NCBI RefSeq assembly: GCF_041381155.1
Contig: NC_091137.1
Span: 21,807,655 to 21,871,654 of the forward strand
DNA from: Argopecten irradians
Lineage: Eukaryota; Mollusca; Bivalvia; Pectinida; Pectinidae
Length of the DNA stretch: 64,000 nt
Direction of reading: 5' to 3'
Made by a program: the position numbers and the translations under genes. A model generated the notes under the pieces. That model searched no databases and was not told the origin of the DNA. It was given only the letters and a program-made list of their open reading frames with translations. Below, one piece after another: positions 23,511 through 36,079 of this stretch (its first letter is position 1; each line of letters starts with the position of its first letter).

Positions 23511-24440
23511 TCTCTCTCTCTCTCTCAACTTTCACACATTGATTATTTCACACAGATAGGTTTGACCTATAGATTTTTTAACTGAAACGTCACTTCATAC
23601 TCTATACAATTACAAAAGCTCTATGTAATTATATCGGGTGCAGAACGCATAGCATACCACAGGCAACAAGGTTTCAATTGTTCATTATATGATAATATTA
23701 CAAGTTATCAGACAAAAATCGGTACCCGATGTTTGCAATGAAAAGATGTCTGCTACATATATAGTACATTTATACAGTACTGTTAATTAACATTGGGATT
23801 CTTCAAAGTGTTCTTTATAAACAGGTGTCTGTTACATGATGGTGCCCACTATTACAGTACAATTGACTGTGTAATAATTGGACTAGTCAAATATTTGGTT
23901 AAAAAAAGAACATGTATTTAAAAGAATGTTGCTATTTTTCCAGTAATAGTACCAAGAATATATATAAAAAATAAATTCTAAATAACATCATGTAAACATT
24001 CAAAAACAACTTGCATAGCTAAGTGTATTAAGATTATTCATGTACAAATCACTACACTAGTACAAGAATCTATGGGTTACACCATAGGCTTTTGGCTCTA
24101 TCTATAGACATTTTTCTCTATTACATCTATATCTAAAAGGATATGTCTTATAATAGAGCCAAATGCCAGTGGTTACACAAAGGTTACCTTGGTAATTGCA
24201 TGAAGTTGATTGTGCTTCAGCAGTGATTAATTGAGAAATGGAGATATCTATTGCACAGGGATGTATACATAGAAACTACTAGAATAGGATAATATAATCA
24301 TAATTGTCATCTGTTCTTGATAATTTACTATACACAGCTTTATGATTGACTTTCAAAATCCATAGCCCCTTGGCTGGTAGGCCACCTCAGGATGTCTGTA
24401 GAAGACAACTTCAATAAAATTTTAGATATATATTTGATTT
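22981..24440. other. Intergenic AT-rich sequence with a TC microsatellite
   Basis: (TC)n runs from 23459 to about 23526. A loose inverted repeat around TTGGCTCTATCTATAGACAT (about 24093) and its partner near 24150 is visible. No coding signal. Confidence 0.5.
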
Positions 24441-24446
24441 ACATGT

Positions 24447-24628
24447 AGTTTGGTTTAACTAGTTTAACATCCTATCAACAGTTAGGGTCAATTAAGGACG
24501 AGACAAGGATGAGATTACCATGAGAAAACCATCGATCAGCAACAGTACCTGGCAACCACGCCACATAGGATTCGTAGTCGGAATTTGTCGGGACATCTTA
24601 AGCACCTGGCTATCACAGCCCCAAAGGT
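24447..24628 (-). mobile_element. tRNA-derived SINE (Leu/Ser-tRNA-like head), minus strand
   Basis: Read on the minus strand it begins GGGGCTGTGATAGCCAGGTG followed by CTTAAGATGTCCCGACA. That is the 5' half of a Leu/Ser-type tRNA with an A box, followed by a decayed B-box region and the SINE body; on the + strand the body reads TAGGGTCAATTAAGGACG. This is the body type common in bivalve genomes. A second copy, on the + strand, lies at about 42303. Confidence 0.75.
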
Positions 24629-24752
24629 AATAACAAAAGGTTTTATAAAATAAACTAAAAGTATTCTATAATAATACTTTTTAAAGATGGCACTTCAATC
24701 CTATAAGAGATAGTTACATGACATACTTTGATGTTCAGATCATTGTTCATGG

Positions 24753-25552
24753 CCCCTTCACACTGGATGAAGACATGTTCTACGCTCTCCATGACCTCCA
24801 CAACCATGCATGAAGATTGCAACGAGATCTTGAAACTTTTTAAAAACCATCTTCAATGGTGACTGTTATAACGATACTGATACGCTCCTATCGTGCACAA
24901 AAATAGTTTTGCGTCACATTCTTTACTTCAACTGTATGTTATTAGAACGATTATACCACGACAAACCATGCTGCCAGTAGGATATTATACGACTAGGCCC
25001 TGATGCTGCTATGTTCTAGAAGATCGCATCATGGTAGTGTTCCGTTGCTTCCACGAGTATCACGTTTGCGCTATGTTATTTCCACGACTTTGTCAAGACC
25101 GACCAACGTTTACTATATACACTGTATACGATGTCGTTGAACCTCCTCTCAGTTCTATTCTTTGCTGAGGAGGAAACACCTAAAAATGGAAACGTGAGAA
25201 TGTACTATATGATCCTCTTGATCGTAGAAAGAGTGGGAATTTTTCTAGGAGGCGCGTAGCTTAGACTTAATGATATTGTAGTTAGAACGTAGCCGTCGTA
25301 GTGCAAGCCTCAAGCAAATTGAGACGATGCCACTACAACCCTTAAACACCATGACCTGATGCTGCCTAAATTTTGAACATGTTCAAAAGAGTCGTAGCAC
25401 AACAACGCGCTATCGCGCGCAATGATGACCTACCTGAGTTGTTAATATGACCCTGAAGACCTCGCCACGACGTTCTAATGGTCTGCTGTGATTTAAATGA
25501 TTTAAATGATTTTCTTGTCGTTGTGCGGTCTTAGCTAGTCCAGTATGAAGGG
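24753..25552. mobile_element. Probable 800-bp non-autonomous DNA transposon
   Basis: The left end GGCCCCTTCACACTGGATGA and the right end TAGTCCAGTATGAAGGGGG are imperfect inverted repeats (CCCCTTCAYACTGGA). The interior is less AT-rich than the flanks and has no long frame. The TIR match is short and diverged, so this is tentative. Confidence 0.5.
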
Positions 25553-26083
25553 GGTATAATAATGACTTCTTTTTTATTTTCTTTGAAAGTCAAAGAGAAC
25601 CATTAAAAAACACACTATGAGTGTCAAATTCCTGAGGTTGAAAATAAGCATGATGATGCCATTGGTTTAAATGGAAGAGGAACCACATGCTAGAGAACGG
25701 ACAATAGCGGTCACCCATCACACACTGGTAAACAGTCCATATATACAGGGTGAAGTCCTTGAAGAGTATCACAAAATATTATGCATTGTTTGAGGATAAC
25801 TTTAAAAACAAGATGAAGACTCTAGATCAATGGTTTAGCTACTAACGCAAACAGAGTTACAGCTGATTACATGTATACACTGTATGTATTTCACTTGTTC
25901 TTTATACAACAAAGTCCCCCCCCCCCATCTCTTCCCTCCGGCCAGACCCTAAAACCATCTCTGTATATATATAAATAGTTAACCATGAAAATCACAGATG
26001 TAAAAGGCAGCTATAAGACTCTCAAGAAAAGTCTAAAAACTGAAATACTTGGTTACAAATCACCAACATATAGTGCAGTTACA

Positions 26084-29000
26084 TTATAAACAAATTGCCT
26101 GAAAATCTATATAATACTTCATAGCCTTATCAGCATCAAACACAGCATTCTCCTGTATGGTAACAGTGCCATCTGGTGATGTGGAGGTCATACTCGAAAA
26201 GAAGCTGGAAGAATCATTGTTCCTTATCTGAAAATAATGTTAGTTAAAATTACAAATTAATGTATGTCATTTTTATTATTACATAAGATAGCATAAAAAT
26301 TCATATGTTATAATAAATATAAATATACGTACCTGTACATGACTTATTGTGTCAAGTTGGATGGTTTTATCAAAATTGAGTTTTGAAATTCCATTATTAG
26401 TATTTCCTAAGCTACATAATAATGTACATGTATCTTTATTTTACATTATAGGGAGGGTTTTCAAACTCATATATGATATACATTCATCCTGTAACTGCCC
26501 CACATACTGATGGATAAACAAATCATATTTGACATCTTGGCTTTCCTAAGTCTTGCACCAAAATAAACCTTGGGTTGTAAGATACTACCAACTTATTCTC
26601 TATATGTTGCTATAAAAATGTTACAAATTAAGTTATCATCTAACTTTACAATTCTGCCAATTTGAAGTTCATCAATGTACTCACACGATAGTCTTTAATT
26701 GCTTCCATTGTTGCGTCATGAAGATACCGAAACTGGTTTGATCCCAAAGATAATTTTACATCTGGGTTAGTGCCACTCTTGTAAGAGTACTGTATTAGAC
26801 TTGATACAGTGTTAAGACTCCAGCTTCTTATACAGAAAAACGGGATGGTCACTGCATGCTGACCGGCGTCCACTACAACTCCTTCAGACAACACCACAAC
26901 ATTGACAAGTTGTTCTGAGAGCGACAGCTGAGGATAAGATAATTATATAAATAAAATCTGTTGACTTCAATAAATCAAAGTAGATTCTAACAAAAGTCCT
27001 AACAAACAAGATAAAAAAAATTTCTTTTCTTTTCTTGATTTATAAGAAAACATTATTGATGTTTGGTTGATGATTTTTATATTTTTGTCACAACAAGACA
27101 AATTAAAATCAGATAAGACAGAAACATTGCAACACTGAGAAATCTTTCCATGTCATCATATGTAATACTGGGTATCCAGGGGTTCACTTACAATCACCCA
27201 GGGATCTCTAGGGATGATGGAGTGGCAGCAGCCGCCGGATATTGAGGATCATTATTTATATACTACAGATAAGGATTTGCTCACCTGGGTAAATTCATCC
27301 TCAGATCTCAGAGACATGCTACAGTTATCTACCCTAACAGAAAAGTAGTTCTTCATTTTCTGGCATTCATGGATATATTGTTCTTCAATTGTAAATCCAG
27401 GGTCCAAAAGCTCTGCAGAGAAAGATATAAACACAGTCTTGCACTGAGATAATAGAAATATTATATGTAAGCAAAATAAAATTTAAACATGTCTATTACT
27501 GATATGTCATGTTTAATGATGATGGTTTAAATATTCATTATTTATAATATAAGTAATAAACTCTTATTACCTTCAAGCTTTTGTAATTCCTGTTCTTTCA
27601 TATAATTTAAGTAATAAACTTTTATTACCTTCAAGCCTTAGTTCCTGTTCTTTTGTTGGAAAAAGTCGTCCTTGAAAAAATAGAAGAAAAACAATTCATT
27701 TATTGACTTTATTTTGATACAAGTAATAGTACCAAGGAACAAGTACAAACTATACCATGCCTTTACACATTATAAAGTTATCTCCCTTGATTAGGTTTAA
27801 TGTGCTGTTAATTAAGGGAGGCTGCAGTATATTTGTGTTGTGTCTCCTTTTCATAGTGAGACTCTAGTAAATCTTTTTACAGTGCTATCTCACTGAGGCT
27901 AATGCCACCAAAGACACCCACCCGGTCACATTATACTCATCTGACAAAGGACAAACACCCACCTGGTCACATTATACTCATCTGACAAAGGACAAACACC
28001 CACCCGGTCACATTATACTCATCTGACAAAGGACAAACAACCACCTGGTCACATTATACTCATCTGACAAAGGACAAACACCCACCTGGTCACATTATAC
28101 TCATCTGACAAAGGACAAACACCCACCCAGTCCCATTATACTCATCTGACAAAGGACAAACACCCACCGGTCACATTATACTCATCTGACAAAGGACAAA
28201 CACCCACCCGGTCACATTATACTCATCTGACAAAGGACAAACACCCACCTGGTCACATTATACTCATCTGACAAAGGACAAATCACCACCCGGTCACATT
28301 ATACTCATCTGACAAAGGACAAACACCCACCTGGTCACATTATACTCATCTGACAAAGGACAAACACCCACCTGGTCACATTATACTCATCTGACAAAGG
28401 ACAAACACCCACCTGGTCACATTATACTCATCTGACAAAGGACAAACACCCACCCGGTCACATTATACTCATCTGACAAAGGACAAACACCCACCTGGTC
28501 ACATTATACTCATCTGACAAAGGACAAACACCCACCTGGTCACATTATACTCATCTGACAAAGGACAAACATCCACCTGGTCACATTATACTCATCTGAC
28601 AAAGGACAAACACCCACCCGGTCACATTATACTCATCTGACAAAGGACAAACAACCACCCGGTCACATTATACTCATCTGACAAAGGACAAACACCCACC
28701 TGGTCACATTATACTCATCTGACAAAGGACAAACACCCACCTGGTCACATTATACTCATCTGACAAAGGACAAACACCCACCCGGTCACATTATACTCAT
28801 CTGACAAAGGACAAACACCCACCCGGTCACATTATACTCATCTGACAAAGGACAAACACCCACCCGGTCACATTATACTCATCTGACAAAGGACAAACAA
28901 CCACCTGGTCACATTATACTCATCTGACAAAGGACAAACACACACCCAGTCACATTATACTCATCTGACAAAGGACAAACAACCACCTGGTCACATTATA

Positions 29001-32000
29001 CTCATCTGACAAAGGACAAACACCCACCCGGTCACATTATACTCATCTGACAAAGGACAAACACCCACCCGGTCACATTATACTCATCTGACAAAGGACA
29101 AACACCCACCTGGTCACATTATACTCATCTGACAAAGGACAAACACCCACCTGGTCACATTATACTCATCTGACAAAGGACAAACAACCACCCGGTCACA
29201 TTATACTCATCTGACAAAGGACAAACACCCACCTGGTCACATTATACTTATCTGACAAAGGACAAACAACCACCTGGTCACATTATACTCATCTGACAAA
29301 GGACAAACAACCACCTGGTCACATTATACTCATCTGACAAAGGACAAACACCCACCTGGTCACAGTATACTCATCTGACAAAGGACAAACACCCACCTGG
29401 TCACATTATACTCATCTGACAAAGGACAAACACCCACACAGTCACATTATACTCATCTGACAAAGGACAAACAACCACCTGGTCACATTATACTCATCTG
29501 ACAAAGGACAAACACCCACCCAGTCACATTATACTCATCTGACAAAGGACAAACACCCACCCGGTCACATTATACTCATCTGACAAAGGACAAACACCCA
29601 CCCGGTCACATTATATTCATCTGACAAAGGACAAATCACCACCCGGTCACATTATACTCATCTGACAAAGGACAAACAACCACCTGGTCACATTATACTC
29701 ATCTGACAAAGGACAAACACACACACAGTCACATTATACTCATCTGACAAAGGACAAACAACCACCTGGTCACATTATACTCATCTGACAAAGGACAAAC
29801 ACCCACCCGGTCACATTATATTCATCTGACAAAGGACAAATCACCACCCGGTCACATTATACTCATCTGACAAAGGACAAACACCCACCTGGTCACATTA
29901 TACTCATCTGACAAAGGACAAACAACCATCTGGTCACATTATACTCATCTGACAAAGGACAAACACCCACCTGGTCACATTATACTCATCTGACAAAGGA
30001 CAAACACCCACCCGGTCACATTATATTCATCTGACAAAGGACAAATCACCACCCGGTCACATTATTCTCATTTGACAAAGGACAAACACCCACCTGGTCA
30101 CATTATACTCATCTGACAAAGGACAAACACCCACCCAGTCACATTATACTCATCTGACAAAGGACAAACACCCACCCGGTCACATTATATTCATCTGACA
30201 AAGGACAAATCACCACCCGGTCACATTATTCTCATTTGACAAAGGACAAATACCCACCTGGTCACATTATACTCATCTGACAAAGGACAAACAACCACCT
30301 GGTCACATTATACTCATCTGACAAAGGACAAACACCCGCCATCACATTATACTCATCTGACAAAGGACAAACACCCACCTGGTCACATTATACTCATCTG
30401 ACAAAGGACAAACACCCACCTGGTCACATTATACTCATCTGACAAAGGACAAACACCCACCCAGTCACATTATACTCATCTGACAAAGGACAAAACACCA
30501 CCCGGTCACATTATACTCATCTGACAAAGGACAAACACCCACCTGGTCACATTATACTCATCTGACAAAGGACAAACACCCACCTGGTCACATTATACTC
30601 ATCTGACAAAGGACAAACACCCACCTGGTCACATTATACTCATCTGACAAAGGACAAAATATCCACCTGGTCACATTATACTCATCTGACAAAGGACAAA
30701 CACCCACCCGGTCACATTATACTCATCTGACAAAGGACAAACACCCACCCAGTCACATTATACTCATCTGACAAAGGACAAACACCCACCTGGTCACATT
30801 ATACTCATCTGACAAAGGACAAATCACCACCCGGTCACATTATACTCATCTGACAAAGGACAAATATCCACCTGGTCACATTATACTCATCTGACAAAGG
30901 ACAAACACCCACCCAGTCACATTATACTCATCTGACAAAGGACAAACACCCACCTGGTCACATTATACTCATCTGACAAAGGACAAATATCCACCTGGTC
31001 ACATTATACTCATCTGATAAAGGACAAACCCCCGGTCACATTATACTCATCTGACAAAGGACAAAACCCAGTCACATTATACTCATCTGACAAAGGACAA
31101 ACAACCACCTGGTCACATTATACTCATCTGACAAAGGACAAACACCCACCTGGTTACATTATACTCATCTGACAAAGGACAAATATCCACCTGGTCACAT
31201 TATACTCATCTGACAAAGGACAAACACCCACCCGGTCACATTATACTCATCTGACAAAGGACAAACACCCAGGTCACATTATACTCATCTGACAAAGGAC
31301 AAACACCCACCTGGTCACATTATACTCATCTGACAAAGGACAAATATCCACCTGGTCACATTATACTCATCTGACAAAGGACAAACACCCACCCGGTCAC
31401 ATTATACTCATCTGACAAAGGACAAACAACCACCTGGTCACATTATACTCATCTGACAAAGGACAAACACCCACCATCACATTATACTCATCTGACAAAG
31501 GACAAACCAATCATCTCACATTCTCTAATGGTATTAATTGTGAAGTCATTACTTCATGAGTGAAACTTGTATCTTTTTTTTTTCTAAAAAAAAATGTGGC
31601 TGCGCTCACAAGCAAGGTCACCATCAATACTCTTTTTTTGATACACAGAGGCAGAGTAGTAAGGGATGATATGCTTTGAAAGAAAATTTGATTCACCTAA
31701 CAAATGGATTGCTGCCTCAGATATTCTTCACTAGACAGACTTGAGAAATATTCTAAAGATCAATTATTAATAGTTGATCTCAGTACATGAATTTTTGATT
31801 GAACCGCTGTGACGTTGAAGGAAGGTCAATGTGATTTATTTGTACATACTAGTCAAATCATTCTACAGGTCCATTATCTGATAACCAATTACTGTGAAGG
31901 CATCATATTTGTGTTCATGGCAGTGATTCTGTCTATTTCTTTGAATATAACATATAGCATATTTCCTCATCAAAGTATACTGCATTGCTTTGTTTTATCT

Positions 32001-35000
32001 CTTGACTATTGAGAATTAAAATGTGTATCAGGTAATGATAAAATTTCATGTTAGGCTGACAGACAAGATATTGCTTTTACCTATAAAGGAGAAGCAGAAG
32101 CTTTCTTGGAAAGATAGGAGAAAGAATATAATATGGTACCTATTTTAATGTCATTTTCTGCCTGAGAAAACACCAGATGACAAGCTGCTCCGTCCTCTTT
32201 TATTATCTGGTTTTCTTGATTCTCAGTAAAGCACCATTTTCTTAATGATAAACCTGGATAAATAGAGGAAATTTTCATTATACAGTTAAAGATGCTCCAC
32301 CTCCGACAGAGCATAAATGACATTCATCATTTGAACAATAATTGGTGTTTAATCGTGTTTATATATGTCTAATTAACACAAAAAATATCATAAAATAATT
32401 TATTTTGCCATAATTGCATGCGCAATCAGTATTTCATTCCATATAGGATATAGTGACACAGAATTTTTTCGGGATGCAACTAATTATTTTTCATATTTTT
32501 AACTTAATGTAAAATTAGAAGCTCAAACTTTTCAATGGTGGTAATGGTATAAAGTAAGCAACTTTTGTAACTGAAGAAAAATACTAAATCGTTTGCTCCT
32601 GTTTTTGATAGTGAAAAAATACCATTTGTCAGCGGTGGAGCATCTTTAAACATGTTATAATGAACCTCTAGGGACCAATGATATTGCCTTGTTACACACA
32701 TAGTTCGTTATACACACATAACAAACATCTTATAGGAACTTTGATGGGGAAATTACTATTTTATAACCATAAATGTGTTGTAAGTGTATTTGTTATAAAT
32801 ATGTATATAAACCTGAATAAATAGAGGATATTTTCATAATATAAATCTGGATAACAAACCATCACAATATATTTTCATATCAACCAAAAGCCAATAAGGT
32901 CCTACAGATAGGTGAAGGTCACCCATCTATTCACCCAAGTAAACTAACGACCAGATAGAAAGAGTCTTTATAATATAGTGTTTGTTTGTTTAAACAATAT
33001 AAACCTGTATAAATGCATATATGATATACATGGAAAAGAAGAAAAACATGACTGTCCATGTATTTATAAGTGACAACTGTTTGCAGATGTCCATGAATAT
33101 GTCATGCAAGTGGCCAACATGTAATAATATATAAACCCATAAAGGGAATATACATGTTATGTAATACAGTACACTTATCCAAACATCGCGAAAGTTTTAA
33201 AAAAATGGCCAGACATTCCGACTGGCAAGGACTGTGAGTAAGACGGACCGATGAAGATTTTGCTGGAAAGAACATTAATTGTGAATTTTTGAAGTAAACA
33301 TAACTTCCTGCTATTAGTATCCAGGCAGCCGTTTTCATGATTATCTTATGCAATTTACATTTTTTCAAGGTTCAGCACTCGCGTAATACTTCAGAGACGC
33401 CATTTCTACCGACTTCAGGTATTCAATAATTGCCGGACAGTCGATCCAGACCGGATTTTAAAATAGGCAGTCCGAGTAAAATTTTGCCGGACACGTCCAT
33501 CAGCCTGGCATATTTCGCAATGGCTGAGTATCTCTACTGGTACTTTACTTTGTAAATAATATGTTGCCAAGTTAGCTGGAGCCCCAATTATAGTAAACTT
33601 ATCATTGTACTACTGTTTAGGCTGTAACTTTTGCTGAGATCGTATTTTTTTTTAATTTCCTGATACATTGCTTGGGTTGCAAAAAAGTCAGTTTTAAGTT
33701 GAAAATGCAAATTTTTACCTGCAAAAATAATCTGCCATGTAGTGTTTAACTTACCTTTCACTGGACAAAGTATGCGATCTGTGTCTCGAACACGATGTAA
33801 GATCTCAGCTTTAGAGTTCCATAGAAAGAGTGAAAACAACTCATGGCTACTTGGTTTCAAACCTAAAAAAATGAAATACATTGTAAAACAAAATGCCCAT
33901 TGACTTTAATAATAAGTTATCTAACAGACTGAAATAGGATAATTAACAATATGTTATTGTATTGACATTAATGTACCTTGAATCCATTTAAAACACCTGG
34001 GTATATGTCAGTGAAGAGCCTGAGGGTTCTCAATACAATTGAATCAAGTGTTGATGCATATATCCTTGGTACTAAAAGGATTCCTCTATCGTTATATACA
34101 TTTTGTACAAATTACGCAAATTAAGCCATTTTGACAGTGGTCTTTGACTCACTGTCGTAAACAAACAAACATGTGAACTTGATTTTAATTTTGTTGAAAA
34201 TATTCGCCATCAGATTGTCCTCAGTTAAAATAACACAAAATTCAACCATTGCTTACTAATTTAATTTTTCAAGCCAAAATCTGTGTTTTTTGTTTGAGCA
34301 CTGGCCCTGAATTCCCAAAACAAATTCAAATCAGGTCAGGGGAGTCTAGTATAGGCCTAGCATGATTATATAGTGTAGACAATATAAAATCACCACTGTT
34401 CTAATTTTGTGTATTATTATTGTGTGGTTATCACCTAAATATCGTGACCTCAATTTAACCATTCGTATATACGTTAATAGTTACCATAGAGGTAAAATAG
34501 CTGCTACATTGTAACAATTTCTCATCAGCTTCTGGGGGGCTTCGCCCCCCGTACCCTCTACCAGGGCTTCGGCCCTGGACCCTGAGCAGGGGGCTGTCGC
34601 CCCCTGCACCCCCAAGCATGCAGGTCTTTACAAACCTAGCTACACCGCTGCATATGAAGTTTTTAATTACATCACCCTAGCTACATATATTATGACCTAA
34701 GGTACATAGGAAGAATATAAGGTTATATAATAACAGCTATTGTTATTACCAAGTTCCTCACAGATTTTCCTTTTCACATCTTCGCCTAGAACAGTATTGT
34801 TTTCTTGCAGAGCTATGGATACCTGAGGAAGATACAAAACAATTTTATAAGACCTATGTACAGTAGTATTAGTCCACTAAACCTGCCTTTATTATTAGGC
34901 TTTTTGAATTTAAAAAAAAAAATTTTGCCTAATATATTTTAGGCAAAATAAATAAATAAAAAAGCCTAATAATATAGGCAGGTTTAGTGGACTACAGTAG

Positions 35001-35712
35001 TATGTATGCAACAGAAAACTTCATGCTCAAGTACATCCATGACTGGAATGTGCAGCAGAATTACAACAGCATAAAGCTCTTAAATACTGACAAACAACAG
35101 CTGATAAATTGTTGTGTAATGGAATTGGACGGGATCAATCATCGGTGACCAGGTATAGCTTAAGCTGTAGATTATCTATTGGTTAGTGTTCAAAGATCCT
35201 GGGTTTGAATCCTAGCATGGTTTGACCACTACACATTTTCCCATTTCTTGTTATGTTCATTCTGGCTACTGAATATAATTTCTTCTCACCACCCACAGAT
35301 ATGTTTTAGAGTAACGTTAGGCCTAGTGCTGCATTTTTTTTATTCTTACATATGCAATACTGGTTAAATTTTTATGACATATTTTTTTTTCATTTATTAT
35401 TCAAGAAGTATTCTTTTCTAAGAATACAAGAAAATACTTAAGACTTCAAGCAAAACTATCTTGTGAAATATACCTCTAAAAGTCTTTAAACTGGATTTGT
35501 TTACATTTCACAACAGAAACTGTCAAGGTAAACACCATTAATTATCTACCTTTATATATCGTGTCATGTGATTATATCTTTCATTTCAAAGCATTGTTAT
35601 CTTTTTATCAAGTATTGATATAGTAGTAACACGAATATCATTTTACCTTAACATCAGAAAAGTGTTTATCTAAAGTGTTCACAGTCACAGCAACAAGTTG
35701 TTGTAACTCCAT
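26084..35712 (-). CDS. FERM-domain-like protein, 305 aa, eight exons
   Basis: Exons (minus strand): 35712-35647, 34822-34750, 33862-33755, 32253-32140, 27670-27629, 27412-27285, 26927-26685, 26227-26084. Every junction is GT-AG and all phases join without a shift, giving MELQQLVAV... to ...DFQAICL and a TAA stop. Residues about 1-105 look like a ubiquitin-like FERM F1 lobe (VSIALQENN, KRKICEELGLKP, ELFSLFLWN). Residues about 106-165 look like parts of an F2 lobe (HLVFSQAENDIKIGRL; then FTIEEQYIHECQKM). Residues about 178-258 look like an F3/PTB-type lobe (VVVLSEGVVV, IPFFCIRSW, VKLSLGSNQFRYL, ATMEAIKDYR). The F2 middle is missing, so this is a short FERM. I cannot name the ortholog; a FRMD8- or sorting-nexin-type relation is only a guess. 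Intron 4 (4.5 kb) carries the 41-bp minisatellite. Head to head with TMCO1. Confidence 0.7.
27551..27660 (-). repeat. 58-bp tandem duplication of the exon 5 3' end and its donor
   Basis: The string AAGTAATAAACT followed by TTATTACCTTCAAGC occurs at 27551 and again at 27609. On the minus strand both copies read AGAACAGGAA...CTTGAAG|GTAATAA. The copy at 27609-27660 is the functional exon end; the copy at 27551-27600 lies in the intron after it. Confidence 0.75.
27815..27913 (+). repeat. Fragment of the 1-kb interspersed repeat, seed of the 41-bp array
   Basis: GGCTGCAGTATATTTGTGTT, CTATCTCACTGAGGCTAATG and CCACCAAAGACACCCACC match, in the same order, GACTGCGGTA..., TTTATCACTGAAGCATG and CCACCGACAACACCAAGC of the repeats at 11455 and 12716. 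The match runs straight into the first 41-bp unit. Confidence 0.7.
27914..31508. repeat. 41-bp minisatellite array in intron 4 of the FERM-like gene
   Basis: About 88 copies of a 41-bp unit made of GGTCACATTATACTCATCTG, ACAAAGGACAAA and CACCCACC. Variants include CACCCACCT, CACCCACCC, CAACCACC, TATCCACC and TCACCACC before GGTCACA. They recur in blocks (for example ATTATTCTCATTTG at 30061 and again at 30226), showing higher-order duplication of groups of units. Short units (33-38 bp) occur near 31025-31065, 31270 and 31475. No coding capacity. Confidence 0.97.
32286..32653. mobile_element. TTAA-flanked MITE, copy C (in intron 3 of the FERM-like gene)
   Basis: About 365 bp, TTAAAGATGCTCCACCTCCG to CAGCGGTGGAGCATCTTTAA. 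This is the cleanest copy and has the same orientation as A and B. It lies about 30 bp beyond the exon 4 acceptor. Confidence 0.9.
34534..34610. repeat. Cluster of three GC-rich hairpins
   Basis: GGGGGGCTTCGCCCCCC, CCAGGGCTTCGGCCCTGG and GCAGGGGGCTGTCGCCCCCTG follow one another within 77 bp, in strongly AT-rich surroundings in intron 2 of the FERM-like gene. The first two loops are UUCG-type. Probably the conserved end of an unidentified mobile element. Confidence 0.7.
34870..34993. mobile_element. MITE-like hairpin
   Basis: TAGTCCACTAAACCTGCCTT at the left and its complement ending GGTTTAGTGGACTA at the right. The arms are about 45 bp around an AT-rich loop. It lies in intron 1 of the FERM-like gene, just upstream of exon 2. 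Confidence 0.8.
35145..35335 (+). mobile_element. Probable tRNA-derived SINE relic
   Basis: An A-box-like TAGCTTAAGCTGTAG and a B-box-like GGGTTTGAATCC lie about 50 bp apart, as in tRNA-headed SINEs. The body is unassigned and the 3' end is uncertain. Confidence 0.5.
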
Positions 35713-36079
35713 ACTTGTTCATCCTGAACTCCTCTGATATTGTTACTAAATTTTATGGTTAAGATCCGAAAGGTTGCGGTTGACTTCCTTTTTGGTAATA
35801 CTAAAGGCAAGAATCAAGAAACTTTCAAAATGGAACAGGTGCTCTAATATATAATCATGTAATATGTTATAAATGTCACGTAAAACAAACCTTTGAAACA
35901 TTTATTATCTAGTAAGAACAGTTTTAATGATTCCTATACGATTTGAGAGTTGTTTACACATTTGATCAATCGGACCAAAATAATAATTTCATTCCTTTTT
36001 TATTCCTGATTTTAGTATGCCCCTTTGTAGTGAGTGGAAGCAGAAACCGGCCGGTCGTGGAAGATCGCAAAGAAGAATC
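35713..36079. promoter_or_regulatory. Shared upstream region of the FERM-like gene and TMCO1
   Basis: Only 367 bp separate the two divergent start codons (304 bp if TMCO1 starts at 36017), so both promoters must lie here and may be one bidirectional promoter. No obvious TATA box or named operator was picked out. Confidence 0.55.

Noticed and set aside
27914-31508. CRISPR-like array of regular repeats
   Set aside because: Units are contiguous with no unique spacers, in a eukaryotic intron; this is a minisatellite.
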